Source of the DNA: Sphagnum magellanicum
Taxonomy: Eukaryota > Streptophyta > Sphagnopsida > Sphagnales > Sphagnaceae
DNA length: 64,000 bases
NCBI GenBank assembly: GCA_021904315.1
Contig: CM038921.1
Span: 12,368,146-12,432,145 of the forward strand
Direction: 5' to 3'
The first letter of the stretch is position 1, and the number at the start of each line of letters is the position of its first letter. The notes under the pieces are model-generated. The model did no database searches, was not told the origin of the DNA, and was given only the letters and a program-made list of their open reading frames with translations. Shown here piece by piece: positions 34,508 through 46,499 of this stretch. The translations under genes and the position numbers were made by a program.

Positions 34508-37500
34508 CTATCGCCCATGGGTATTATTATTAGCATGGTCTGACATAGGCGAGTTGTAGAAAGTGCTAAGGTCACTATTGCAGGGAGAAACTGTATTCGA
34601 CTCTAGCATCTGCACTACCCACTGCATTGTCGGCCGCTCGTCAGGTTCAGGATTAATACACCTTGCTGCAATCTTCAGAACAGACTCCACATGCTCTTGG
34701 CTAACCCCTTCCACACATTTCGCATCCACAATGTCTAGTTGCCGGTTTTCTCTGATGCAAGAAGTTGCCTGTCCAAATGGGTGCATCAAAAATTTTAAGT
34801 TAAGTCTCTGCTGAAGAAAAATACAATTGTCTATACATAATAAACCTTAAACCCTTAACCCTAAACCGTTGTTACACATATATCTATACATATGTATGCA
34901 AGAATCTGTCTGAACAGAGACTGCAAAACTGAACTCTGTTTTTCTTTCACAAGGTATAATTAATACACATCCATTTCAGCTTTTGCATTTCAGTTTTGTG
35001 AAGAACTCACCCATCCAACCAGGTTCAACCCCTTCTTTAGGAGGAAAGGATCAGTTGGTCGTTTACCACTGAGCAGCTCCAGCAACAGTACACCATAGCT
35101 ATATACATCCCCCTTCTCTGTAGCTCGCCCACTTTGCATGTATTCTGGTGTCCCTCCGCACCACACAGCCAACAGTTCCTTGTTAATTTACCTCCAGCAG
35201 CAATGCTAATTCCTTGTCTGGAGAAATCTGTCCTTTGAATAAAAACCCAAATTAGAAATCCTTCAGAGGTTATGATCAAAGTGATCTGATTCCAAGAACA
35301 AGCTCTTAAATATCCACTGTGTGAATGGAAAATCCCAATAAGCACTGAAGGGATTGCCTACTAACCTGAGTGAGAACAACACCCTCTTTTGACAATGGAT
35401 GAGGTGTTTTTTACCTGGAGCTAAATATCCAAAAGTGCCAGCAACAATGGTGGTCACATGAGAGTCATTGTCTTCCAATAGCTTGGCCAGACCAAAATCA
35501 GCTACATGTGGCTCCATGCAGTCATCCAGCAGAATGTTGCTGGATTTGATGTCTCGGTGAATAATGCGGGGACAACAGTCATGGTGTAGGTATGCAAGCC
35601 CTCGTGCAGAGCCTTGTGCTATCCTCATCCGTGCAGTCCAGCTAAGCTTCTCCTGATGTGCCTCTAATTCTTCACAAATTACACACAGACAACGACTGTC
35701 TCAAAAAGCTTCCTAGCAATTTTTCAGAATCTATTGAAATAAATAAATTCTACACCAAACAAGATTTTAAACTCTTCAAATTCATCAAGTAGCCTGATTT
35801 CCCAGAGCTTCTTCAACAAACCAGCAAAAAGGCATGAAGGATTTAGGGTTTCTTCCCACTCACCATGTAGATGTTGCTCCAGGCTTCCATTAGGTACATA
35901 GTCATAAATCAATAGGTTAGCTGCAGGTGCATTGCAGTAGCCACGCAGATTGACCAAGTTGCGATGTTTAAAACTACCTAGGATCCCCAACTCTCTTGCA
36001 AACAGACGCTCAGAGCCTGTCCCTTGCTTGCCAATTGCCTTTACAGCAAACATGCATCCATCATCCATGACCAAACGGTAGACAGTGCCAAAACCCCCCG
36101 AGCCAATGATGTCGGTGTCATCAAGATTCTCAATCCTTTTGACAATCTCAGTTGACGTGTATGGCAAATCACCATGGAACATCACCAACATGGAACCCAC
36201 ATTTGCTGCAAGATGAAAAAGTAAATAAATCAACCAGGAACAAATGGTCATGGAAGGCAATAAGTATGTGCATCATCCAAAACTCAGGTGTGCTTAACAT
36301 TTGCAACAAAGTGTACTGGCATTTGTAAGTCTTCTGGATTCGGAAGCCAAAAAAACCATGGTCACATATTGGACAGCACGCCCAAAACAAAACAATAGGA
36401 CAACTTGGGGTTGAAAAGAAATTTTTACCTTCAGAACCATTGCCATGCAAAACTTGGTTGTAGTTATTGCAGCGCTTTTTGTAAACAATCCAGCCAATGC
36501 AGCAAATGACTGCCACCAGCAGACTGACTGCAACTGTACTCATCGCGCTGATCAGTAATCCGTTTGAATAGCTTGCTGATTTTCTCAAAGATGATCCACC
36601 TTCCACAGCATTCCAGCCTACAATCATCCATGCCCCAACCCTTTTAATGAGTTCATCACTACTGCTAGCAGATCCCAAACAGGAAGAAAATGGGAGTTTG
36701 TATGACTATATATATATATATATTTGTTGTGAGCTTCACCTGCTACAGCAGCTGGTGTTTGAGAGGGAGTGCTTTCTGGAGGAAATACACCAGACCCATT
36801 TGGTTGATTGGTAGGAGGAAAACTCTGACATGGCACGTTTACTTGCAAACCACATAATCCTGGGTTTTCCATAAACCTGCATTTGCAATTAGACCCAAAT
36901 CAATCCCTAGGTTTGGAAAAGTTAAACTTCTGAAAATGCAATATTGCTGTGAGAAGATATGTATATTCCATAGATGCAGTTCTAGTGATGAGTAGGAGTT
37001 CAGACAGTTCAAAGTGCACATATCAAGAGTGGCAAGTACTTACGAGTTACTTGTACAATTTCCCAGAATTCCATTTGTTGGGATCTCACCTACAAGAAAA
37101 TTTGTGGAAACATTTCTGCAAAAAAACACAAACGCAGAAACCAAAGAAGAACCCCTCTCACAGAGGCAGGGCCCCGTCAAAAAAATTGAATTGAGTTAAA
37201 GAAAACAACCCATCTGTTGAAACAACGATGCTTGCATAAAATGGGAGACAGCAAGAGAGGGAGTACTTGCTTTTCCTCCATTTGTCCACATTGAAATAGA
37301 TTCAGCACATAAAAAAAAAAAAAACATATTTAAATGTAAAAATAAATTTATTTAAAAAATTAATTCAAAATTTTTAAATCAAAAGAAAAGCCTTGCATGA
37401 AATTCTAAGAGAAGAGATAAAAACACCAAGAAATTTGCCCCAAGAAGGAGGATTTGTACCAGTTAGGTGCTGGAAGAAGCATGGGGGCGAAAGATGAGAG

Positions 37501-39258
37501 GAGAGCAGGTTTGTAAAAGGCAGATGATTCTTACAGAAAGGTTAGCTTGAAGAGGGAGCCGAGGGATTCAGGAATGCTGCCTGTCAACCCATTGCTGGAG
37601 AGATCTCTGCACATACATACATACATACCCAAGAAGTAAAAAAACCACAACCCAAAAATTCCTCAAAGAATCAATAGGAAAGTTGCCAAAAAAGTGGGAA
37701 AGAAAAAATCTGACGAAATTGTGAATCTGAAGAAACTGTGGTCAGATTGCTAACGCAATCGAAGCAATCATGATCGAGTAAAGAAAGAAATCATTACAAG
37801 TCCAGGGGGTTTTGCCACTCACAATCTTGTAAGCTGTGTCAAATTTCCAAGCTCCTCAGGGATGTTACCAGTGAAAAAATTGTCCCTCAAGTACCTGCAA
37901 GAAAGGAAGGAAGGAAGAAAGAATCAGCACCAAAATCCTCTCTTTATCAAACCTTTTGAGCACCCCGAGAGCTTCAACTTCCCATCTCTTTGATCAATAG
38001 AAAAACAACATGAAGAAGATGCTAGCTCTCCTTCGAATCCAAAGCAGAACCCAAACTTCAAACTCCTCAGAAGTCGGGAGAAGAAGGAGAAGAAGAAGAC
38101 AATCTCTTGGAGCTGGGAAGATTGAACTCTTACAGTGCCTTCAAAGTTGTGCAGTTGCCGATTTCTTGTGGGATCGGACCATAGAGATTGTTTCGATGAA
38201 GTCCTCTGCAAAAGGGCTTGCACAAGTCCTCATCATCAACTGTTGAATGCACTGAGCTTCACCAGAACCAGCAACAATGATGCAGTATGACAAGGGTTTT
38301 GGAACATGGACATAGAAAGAGTTTGCGGGGGGACATACAGTCTGCGGAGCTGGTCCAGCTTCCCAATGTCCGGTGATAGTGGTCCTCGGAGGTTTTGATA
38401 TGGAAGGTTCCTGATACAAAATTCATGCCGCAAAGATCAACACATCAGCCCTTCCAAACAGGAAATTTTTTCTTCACTCTCCTCTCTCATACATTGCCCA
38501 TGAGAGCTTGAGCTTCTTTCCAGTTGTTGGGCTGATTTGTTTGCCAGCAGCAAAACCCAAAACCCAAATTTGGTAAAGAATGAATGCTAGTCTTCTGCAT
38601 GAAGAACTTTCACAGAGATTGATGTGCGAACTCAGATGCTGCAGAGCTCTTGGATGCTGGAAGCTGAAGAATCTATTCTGCATGAAGAGCTTTCACAGAG
38701 ATTGATGTGAGGACTAAGCTCCTGCATATCTCTTTGAAGCTGGTAGCTGAAGAAGACTTATGAATTGGGAAGAAACACTTCCACGGCACAAAAACATGAC
38801 AAACTGTTTGATAAGGAAATGCTGTGCTGCAAGAAACTCATGTCTTACAGCTTCGAGACACGGCGATTTGAAGCATGACATTCAACTCCCCACCACCCAC
38901 ATGGATCAGGATCAGATTCATTCCAATTTGACATCGCGCCATGGGTTTCGAGCAGTCCTCGTTTGAAAGAGAGCAATGCCTCTCCTGAGAAAAAACAAAA
39001 CACCCACAAACAATTATCATCAAGAGTAAGTAAATCTCTCGTGGGTCTTTCATTTCTCTTCTAACAAAGAAAGCTCGGAGATGCATGGGCTTGACCCTTG
39101 GGGGGGATGTGAGGAGGACTAACAGTAACAAAATGCTCACCATCTGGCGTCAGTGCACAAGTGCGATGATTCTCCAGAAACAACAGTGTGAAGAAGAAGA
39201 AGACGAGGAGATTGCTGCAGCAGCAACAAGAACCCAAATTCTTCTTTCTCTTCCTCAT
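34508..39258 (-). CDS. FEI: FEI1/FEI2-type LRR receptor-like kinase, 13 exons
   Basis: Plasma-membrane receptor-like kinase. Arabidopsis FEI1 and FEI2 act in cell-wall (cellulose) signalling. Exons (minus): 39258-39141, 38984-38849, 38410-38339, 38205-38134, 37894-37823, 37606-37535, 37115-37044, 36876-36740, 36617-36429, 36205-35864, 35669-35415, 35144-35011, 34768-34508. Phases agree throughout and the product is 643 residues. Order: signal peptide (Phe/Leu-rich, residues 15-32); LRRNT domain ('[15 protein letters not shown]', '[10 protein letters not shown]'); five LRRs, one per 72-bp exon; a 'NPGLCG' cap; a Pro/Ser-rich stretch; a membrane helix at about 271-293; then the kinase. Kinase signatures are GSGGFG, the VAIK-type Lys in [20 protein letters not shown] and the FEI-like '[20 protein letters not shown]'. 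All catalytic residues are present, so an active kinase is expected. The FEI-specific segment 'MFHGDLPY' precedes the kinase domain. Orthology to FEI1 or FEI2 individually cannot be decided. Confidence 0.95.
38592..38757. repeat. 82-bp tandem duplication in FEI intron 2
   Basis: Two adjacent copies of 'ttctgcatgaaga', 'ctttcacagagattgatgtg' and 'gctggaagctgaagaa'-like blocks. The pair lies in the intron between exons 2 and 3 of the FEI-type gene and does not touch the splice sites. Confidence 0.8.
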
Positions 39259-39819
39259 CAGCAGCAGAGACCATTTGCTGCTACCAAGCTCTAGGTTATC
39301 GCACCCCTGCCTCCCACTCTCATTTCTTGAGAAGCTTCTGTTCATCAGCATTGCATATCCAAAACAGCAACAGCAGCAGCAGCAGTAGCAGCAAAATTCT
39401 GTCTGGCGTCAACACTAAACAAGGAGATCAAAGCTCCAGGAAGCTCAGCTCAGGCTATGATGGTTGTCTTTTGTCCAATTGAACACTCATCAAAACTCAT
39501 CTGCAAATGTGTTGTTGTCCTCCAGAGAGAAAGAGAGAGAGAGCTTGGACACAAACATTGAATTCCGCGTTTCATGACGAGAGAAACCCTTCCTTCAATG
39601 AATGAATGAACGGGACACAAAGTTTGGCAACAAACATAATGAATGCTGCTCTACACAAACAGAAACCCACACAACAAAAACACAGAAGCTCGAGGAGGAG
39701 ATTGAATGCAGCAAGCATTTACATGCACCAAAAAAAAAAACCCTCAACCCAACAACTCCCTGAAAACTGAAAACCAAAAGGGGAAGGGGGTTGGGGGGGG
39801 GGGAAAAACCCTCGTACAG

Positions 39820-40200
39820 TAGTGAAAACTGAAAACCCAAAAGCACCACCACCACCACCACCACCACAACAACAACAATAATGCAGAATTCTGGAGTTCT
39901 TTTCTTCCACAGTGGAAAACTCAAAAACCAGCAACACAACAACAACAACAACAACAATAGTACAGAATTCTGGACTCTTTTTCTTCCAGAGTGAAAACTC
40001 AAAAACCCAAAACCACCACCACCACCACCACAACAACAACAACAACAACAATGCAGGATTCAACTAGCTTGAATTCTTCCAGAGTGAAAACTCAAAAACC
40101 CAAAACCACCACAACAACAACAACAACAACAATGCAGGATTCAACTAGCTTGTTTTCTTCCAGAGTGAAAACTCAAAAACCCAAAACTACCACAACAACA
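39820..40200. repeat. Minisatellite (about 65-85 bp x 5) with variable CCA/CAA tracts
   Basis: Five units share 'cttccagagtgaaaactc', 'aaaaacccaaaacc', a (cca)n then (caa)n tract, and 'aatgcaggattcaactagc' or 'gtacagaattctggact'. The last two units are nearly identical. The triplet numbers vary between units. Confidence 0.9.
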
Positions 40201-40221
40201 GCAAACACAGAATTCAACAAC

Positions 40222-40315
40222 CTCTGCTTCTTCTTCTTCTTCTTCTTCTTCTTCAAGTTCTTCTCAAAATTACCATCCCACAAACAGAGCAGAAGAAGAA
40301 GAAGAAGAAGAAGAG
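40222..40315. repeat. Facing (CTT)n and (GAA)n tracts, potential hairpin
   Basis: About nine CTT triplets (40225-40253) are followed about 35 bases later by about nine AGA/GAA triplets (40287-40315). The tracts are complementary, so either strand can form a long stem of around 27 bp. Confidence 0.8.
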
Positions 40316-40325
40316 AAATTTTTTA

Positions 40326-42930
40326 GGAATTTTTCTGAAAATCTCACCAGCACCCCCAAAAAAAAATTCAAATGAAAAAAAATAGTTGGAAAATTTGTGA
40401 TTCTGTTATATAATTATTATTGAGTAATAATTATTTCTGCAATAGATTAATGATTGCATTTGTTGGGGTAATAATAAAAAAGATTTTGGAGAACTTGCTT
40501 GCAGCCTTTTTATTTATTTATTTAATTATTAATTATTATTATTAAAAATTTAAGCATAATTTTTTAAAATCGAAAATGAACTGGTTTTGGAGGGTTTTAA
40601 TCGCCAGAAATCAGGTGGGAAAACAATTTTAAAAAAAATAAAAATTCTTCATTTTGGTTTTCAAGTGTGTGTGTATGTAGGAGGAGGCAAGAAGAGGGGA
40701 AAAAGAGAAAAAAAAAGGGATAATTAAAAATTTGTATTGCATTATCTGGTATATATAGCCATATTTGGCTAAATATTTTAAAGTCTGATCGCCACTTTTT
40801 GTTTTTTTGTCTTTTTTCCCCATAGTACAGTAAAAAAGTCAAACAAAGCCAAAGTAAGTAAAAAAAAAAAGTAAAAGTAAAGTCGGCGAAAAGGAAGCCG
40901 AGGAGCAGGAGCCGTTGGACTCTGACGACAACAGCCAGGACCGTTGGGTTTTCACCCCATCCCCCGGATAACTTTAGTCAGAGCTTCTGTACTACTGGTC
41001 AGTCATAATCCTCCTGCTGCTTGCAAATTAAATTAAATTAAATTAAAATTAATTTAATGAAAGAAAGAAAAAGCCAAAATTAAACTTAATTATTAACTAA
41101 TCAGTCTCCAGACAAACTAACCAATTAATTTAATTTAATTTAATTTAATTAATTATTGACTAAATTATTTAATTATTTAACTAATCCTGGAAGTAAGTAT
41201 CCAACCCAAGGCTGAGCCAAGGGGGGTGCTTATTAGTTTTAACTTCCAGAAACTTGCCCACTCTGAGGAGGGCCTTACCCAGCATAAAAAAAATTCACAC
41301 ATAAAAAAATTAATTATTTTGAAAAACAATTCCATGAGCATAATAAAAATTCACACATAAAAATTAATTAATCAATTAATTAATTAAATTTGAAAAAAAA
41401 TAATTCCATGATTCCTATCAATCACTCTATGACTATGACAACTATGATGACTACTAATCATATCTAGAGTGATTGATTAATTAATTAATTTCTTTATTAC
41501 CTAATTATGGGTGTAAGAGATTTTTCATCCAAATTGAAGATTGATGATGATGGTGAGGGGGGGGGGGATAGTTATAGGGTTTAGGGTTTTATTAGGGCAA
41601 CTGATTTTATAGGTACCTAGTGTTTTTTTTTTTTTTTAAAGGGTTGGTAGGCTAGAGAGCCTACAGAAAGGGTAGCATGCTAATAATAATAAGTAATAAA
41701 TGGTAATTGCAAATGATGCAAAGTATATAAATGACAGATTTGTTTGATTTGTGTGAAGGATTTGGTTTTAGGGTTTAGTGTTGAACTACTTTAATCATTT
41801 GAAGTGAGTGGTAACTTAATGAGTAAAGTGTGTTAATTAATGACATCCCAAATCTGGTTGGTGGATTTTCAATTTTCTTTTTATATATAATAATAATACT
41901 AATAATAATAATTATTAATTATTATTATTGCCTTTGGGGTAGATAGATAGATAGATAGATAGATAGATGCTTGCAAGAGTACTTTTTCTTTTTCCTTGTT
42001 GTCAGAGTGAGTAAGTAAGTCACTTGTAAGTGCTAAGTACCTAGCCTAACCCTATTGTGTTTTTTTCAAACACCCCAAGTAGAGTAGGAATTTTCAAAAC
42101 CCTAAACCCTAAACCCTAGGTAGTACTTTCCCCCCCCACCCATTTCCCAACAAAGGGCATTCTAGTCTCTACTACCTAGAGTCATTTAAATCACACACAC
42201 ATATCACAATTGGTAACCCACCCTAACCCACCCACCCAACCCATTTGTCAACTTTGGTTCATTCAATTTATCAAGTGTGAGAATCAAGCATCTGACTCTT
42301 TGCAGGATCACATTGAAATTTGACATACACCCATAGTTATAGTTCTTTATGCCCCCTTTCCATTATTAGCCTAGGCCCAAAATGGCAAAAGAACACAAGA
42401 TCTAGGCAAAAACAATGAGGTGGGGTTATTGGATTTATGATGTTGTTCCCACTATGTTCCCATGAAGTTCTCAATGGGCTCTCCATATGTGTTTATCAAG
42501 TTCCCAATGTGCTCCCCCAACATGTTCCTAATAGCTCCTCTCACTTTATCCCATACTCTTTTGCCCTAAGTTTTATTCTTTTAGCCTATATTAAGCAAAG
42601 CAATAAAGATAAGGAAATTACAACACATCTTACTTGAGACTATCCAAAGAATGATTTATTTTATTTATTTACATATTTAATTTTGATGGGCCAATCAAAG
42701 AATGCGCATCACACAAAGAGAAAAAATTGAACATCGGAGGTTCAGGGAACTTAATTAATAATATGAGTCACAATATACTATCCTATTGAAATTTGAAGGA
42801 AGGAAGAAAGAAAGCTTGATTTGGGGTCAGAGGGGACTGGGGTAAAAGCCTCGGCCCTAATAAGGTAGAGAAGATGGTTTTAGGTGGGGCTAGCCCTAAT
42901 TTTTTGGGTCTGAAAATTTGAGCATGATAG
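40326..42930. other. AT-rich intergenic DNA
   Basis: No gene. It contains inverted (TTAAA/TTTAA)n tracts at about 41023-41056 and 41122-41152, a local duplication of an 'attcacacataaa' block (41284-41411), a (GATA)n microsatellite at 41941-41968, and interstitial plant telomere-type repeats (three AAACCCT units) at 42098-42119. The AGCC/GGCT palindrome repeat lies at 40757. The segment 42350-42560 is similar to 19790-20030. Confidence 0.55.
42098..42119. repeat. Interstitial telomere-type repeat, 3 units
   Basis: Three consecutive copies of the plant telomere heptamer in the CCCTAAA orientation. Such short runs are frequent in plant genomes and do not indicate a chromosome end. Confidence 0.8.
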
Positions 42931-43235
42931 AGTTATCCGTAAAGTCAGGCGATTAGGGGCCGAGAACAGCCAGTTTCAGCATAAGAGGCCATCAAACGCG
43001 GGAATGAAAATTTTACACAAGGAAATCACTGGTACCCAAACTAATTTTTCCACCAATTTTGGTGGTAAACTGAGTTTCATTTTTCCTGAGCGCCTGCACT
43101 GCTGCTACATATGTTTTCACTGCTGCGACAGATACAAACTATTATAATTACTCTCGAACCTTGTGGCAGTAAATGCTGAGTTTCAGCATTTCGTATTTAA
43201 TTAAATTTCCTTACTTTGCTGATAACTCTAGTACT
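42931..43235 (+). mobile_element. MITE-like family B, right-truncated copy
   Basis: Begins AGTTATCCGTAAAGTCAGGC and shares long blocks with the element at 62271: 'accaattttggtggtaaac', 'tgagtttc', 'cactgctgctacatat', 'ttttcactgctgc' and 'aaccttgtg'. The right terminal repeat found in the other copy is not visible here. Confidence 0.75.
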
Positions 43236-46200
43236 TGAAGGTTTGAACACTTGATTGGGTAGTTAGAGAAACTTGGAAAAAAGGTCCTGTTAAAAGCACC
43301 TTATGATGTTTTTGCCTATCTTCTTCTCCAGTACAACCTTTCAATTTTGTAGGTGATGAAAGTACTGGAACTTGTAAGAGGGGTGTGATGGGGTTGTGTG
43401 TTTTTGTGTTCAGAGTTCAGACTCTGAAAAAACAAGTTGTTTGTCTGTGTTGATTGATGTTCTGACTTCAGGTATCATCAGAATCCAGACACCAGATCAA
43501 GTGTTATCAGAGACATCAGAAGGAGTCCAGACTTGGGGTCAAGTAAGTAGTAAGTGTTTGTGCAAGTGCATCATCATTTGAGTTGATGGAAAAAAGTGTG
43601 TCAAACTTTATTGCATTTTTTTTTTTCCTTCATAAAACATTTTATAATGAGAGGGTGGAGAAAATGAGAAAGAAAAATGATAACCATGTTTCTTTTGGTT
43701 TGTTTACTTGCAATGTTTTGAAAGACCTGGGTAAATGATAATTATATGTTCCAAATCGACATCAAGACCTGGGTAAATGATAATTATATGTTCCAAATCG
43801 ACATCAAGACCTGGGTAAATGATAATTATACATTCCAAATCAACACCTACACATGGGTATATATATGATGGCTTCTACCCTGCAATCCAAAGGGATGAGA
43901 GCAGACCCAAGTACATGGTATCTGAGTCAAAGAACTGGACAATTTTTAGGGTATTTTGCACCTCCCCATTGGGTCATTCTTATTATTATTATTATTATTA
44001 TTATTAAATAAAAACATTTATTTTTAAAAAATAAATAAAAGTTGGTCTGAATCTGGATCAGGGTATACAATCTTCAGTACCCAGATCTGTGGATTGGTAC
44101 TGGTCTGGAAGGCCAGGTATATCTCCGGGTACATGAACTAGTAAGGCTGTCAAGCCTCTGAGAGGAAAGTAGTGTTTGGGTTTTTGTCAACTAAGTGGTC
44201 TGTTATTCTGAGTGCCGATGTCAGATGAGATCTGGTACCTTAAACCCTAAAACACCACAAAAGTGGCAAATTCAATTGAAAACAGCTTGGAACTCTTTTG
44301 GGATAGTAAAACTCATGTGGGTATGAAGTCACGCTGTTTTTGGGCCCTTGTTTGACCCTCCAATCCCTAGTATTTCTTCCCCCTCAATTTGAGTGTAGCC
44401 AGAAAGTGAAGGAATTGAAATTGGGTGTTCATGAAATTGGGTATCGGTTCGAAAGATTTGCAGAATTGTTGCACTAAATCAAAATGTCTTTGTAGAGCAT
44501 ATTACATCTAGGTACCCTAGAACTTGAGGACATATTATAATTCTTTTAAATACATACACTAACCAACACGTACTTGGAATTTTTGAAGAGACAATATAAG
44601 CCTTCTTGTGTGGCAAATCATTTGTGTTTTCTCTTGGGTATCCACACCCAATTGATAGTACCTCATACTATCTATACCATATGCGCACCACTAAAGTAGA
44701 TAGATCAATGACCAAGCATTTAAGCTCTCAAAGGGGTCTTCAATCTCTCAACATTGTTTCTCTAGGTCTAAAGTTCCAAGAGATTGTGTAGAGCTCTTCA
44801 TGGTGCACCCATAAATTTGTTGAAAAAGGTCTAAGAACTTGAGTGGGTAATCGACCTTCTTTCAAAATTGAATTAAAACCTGAATGATGTGGGTTTCCCC
44901 ATTTTGATCATGTTATCTAACTATATAAGTACAACTTTGTAAAATATACATATAAGCTTGGCTTTACATTTTAAGCAAATTATTGGTTTTGATTGGTTGT
45001 ATGTAATTAATATTACATAATTTTCTCTTAAATTGTGTTAACTAGTTGATCAAACTAATATTACATTAAATAATGATGTTTAGTTATGTGTAAGGGAAAT
45101 GGAACTAAATCTAGTTTTAAACAGGACTGATTTTTTTTTAATTTATGAAATTGAAAACAAAACTAAAACCCAAAGAACTAATCTCAAGATTGAACTAGAG
45201 GTTCCATAAAAAAAATGAAAAAAGACTTAGAATTGGGATCAAAGGTTCCTTTATTATTTAAAACAAATGGACAACATTGGTTTTGACATCAACATTCATG
45301 GGGGAAAATGCATTTTGAAAAACTTAAAATACCTATTGGTGATGTTGCAAGTGTATATACATTCCTTTGTTTTGGTTCATGTTCCTTTAAACATTTGTTC
45401 ATGTTGGTAGTGTTCATTACACCAAAAGGCAACATTCATGACTTCAACATTTTCACAATTAAATTTCAATAATGTCATGTTCTAAAGCATGTGACACAAA
45501 TTAGTTGCGTTTATAATTACATGATTAGGTCATGTGATGAGACTCATAATTACATGATTCATGCATGTGATTTCACTTCAAAACCATATTTGACCAAATA
45601 ATAAAATGTATTGAACTTGTTGAAAAGCTGAAAAAAAAATTAATGAATTTTTTTTGTTAATCATATAAATGCATTGAAGAGCAATATTTTTATATTTATC
45701 ATTAGAGAAATTTTTATTTATATAAATATTTCCAAAGGTAGGCCCCCAAAAAAACAAATTATTCAAAATAATTTATGATCATCAACCAATTGTGAATGAT
45801 TCTAAATATTTTGATTTTACACATGAATCACAAAAATAGACTTATCATCATGTCATTGAATTTATTTATTTTTAGAACCAATATTAAAATACATTCACAT
45901 TAGGTTTTGTCTAGGTTTGGCCATGGTCAACTTCTAGGTACTTTAGCCTTGATTAACCTAAAATTAGCACCTATATTTAGCTTAAGATTAATCTTTGAAT
46001 TCAACATTTTGTTTGGATTGTTGGGATTATTGTTCATTGGATGTCTTCATTTTTATTTTTTTGTGTTTGTATGAATGATTTTGTGGGCAACACTATGTTG
46101 TTTTGGTGTTTTTGGTTTTGAATTATCATTTGATTGTGGTTCCATGTCAAGATGAGTGAGAACATTTTGTTTCAACTTTTTTTAGGATTTTGAGTTATTG

Positions 46201-46450
46201 GTTTTTCAATGTGGTTCTAATGGTTTGTGGTTTCTATTTTTGAATATGGTTTCTTGTTTTGAGTCAAGTTGAGTGAGTATAGTTGCATTCAAATTATTGT
46301 TTTTGAGTCATTGATGTTTTTGGTTTGGAGTCTATTGTTTGCTTTGAGTAAGAATGAATGGATCTGGTAGTATTTAGTTTTGTTTTTGGTTTTGAGGCAA
46401 TTCTGGGAGCACTTTTATTTCTAGTTTTGAGTTAGAATGTTTGAATGTGG
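43236..46450. other. Intergenic DNA with tandem repeats
   Basis: No intact gene. Contains the 42-bp triplet repeat at 43723-43848 and an (ATT)n microsatellite at about 43979-44006. A short open stretch at 44606-44791 ('GYPHPIDSTSYYLYHMRTTK') weakly recalls a copia integrase tail, but I do not call it. Confidence 0.5.
43723..43848. repeat. 42-bp tandem repeat, 3 copies
   Basis: The unit starts 'agacctgggtaaatgataat' and ends 'ccaaatcgacatca'. Copies 1 and 2 (43723-43764, 43765-43806) are identical and copy 3 (43807-43848) has several changes. Each unit is a multiple of three, but stops occur in the reading frames. Confidence 0.95.
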
Positions 46451-46499
46451 GGGAGTTATGTAGTGCATTTGTTCTTGGGACATATGGATTTTAAGTATG

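Larger units (their letters stand above)
39259..40325 (-). promoter_or_regulatory. Repetitive 5' flank of the FEI gene
   Basis: Immediately upstream of the FEI start codon. It contains a CAG-rich run (39366-39393), a GA run (39526-39541), a poly-G run (39795-39803), the trinucleotide-rich minisatellite at about 39820-40200, and facing CTT and GAA tracts at 40222-40315. Part of it is probably transcribed as the leader. No clear TATA box was recognised. The long Ser/Thr- or Val/Leu-rich open frames here are repeat artefacts. Confidence 0.5.

Noticed and set aside
35651-35655. Alternative FEI exon 11 start at 35652 (cacatcag then GAGAAG).
   Set aside because: It would put the reading frame out of phase with exon 10 and create a stop; the acceptor giving exon start 35669 keeps the frame and adds ELEAHQ.
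37044-37089. Shorter FEI exon 7 starting at 37089.
   Set aside because: It breaks the LRR; the acceptor giving start 37115 yields a 72-base exon with the expected '[13 protein letters not shown]'.
39595-40326. ORFs of 110-135 codons rich in Val/Leu or Thr.
   Set aside because: They are produced by the CCA/CAA/CTT triplet arrays upstream of FEI and have no independent evidence.
42098-42119. Telomere-type repeats as a sign of a chromosome end or fusion.
   Set aside because: Only three units, embedded in ordinary intergenic DNA; short interstitial runs are common in plants.
44606-44791. Open stretch faintly like the copia integrase tail ('GYPHPIDSTSYYLYHMRTTK').
   Set aside because: The key pattern of that region (VFLGY..KGYR.Y) is not matched well enough and no other copia block is adjacent.
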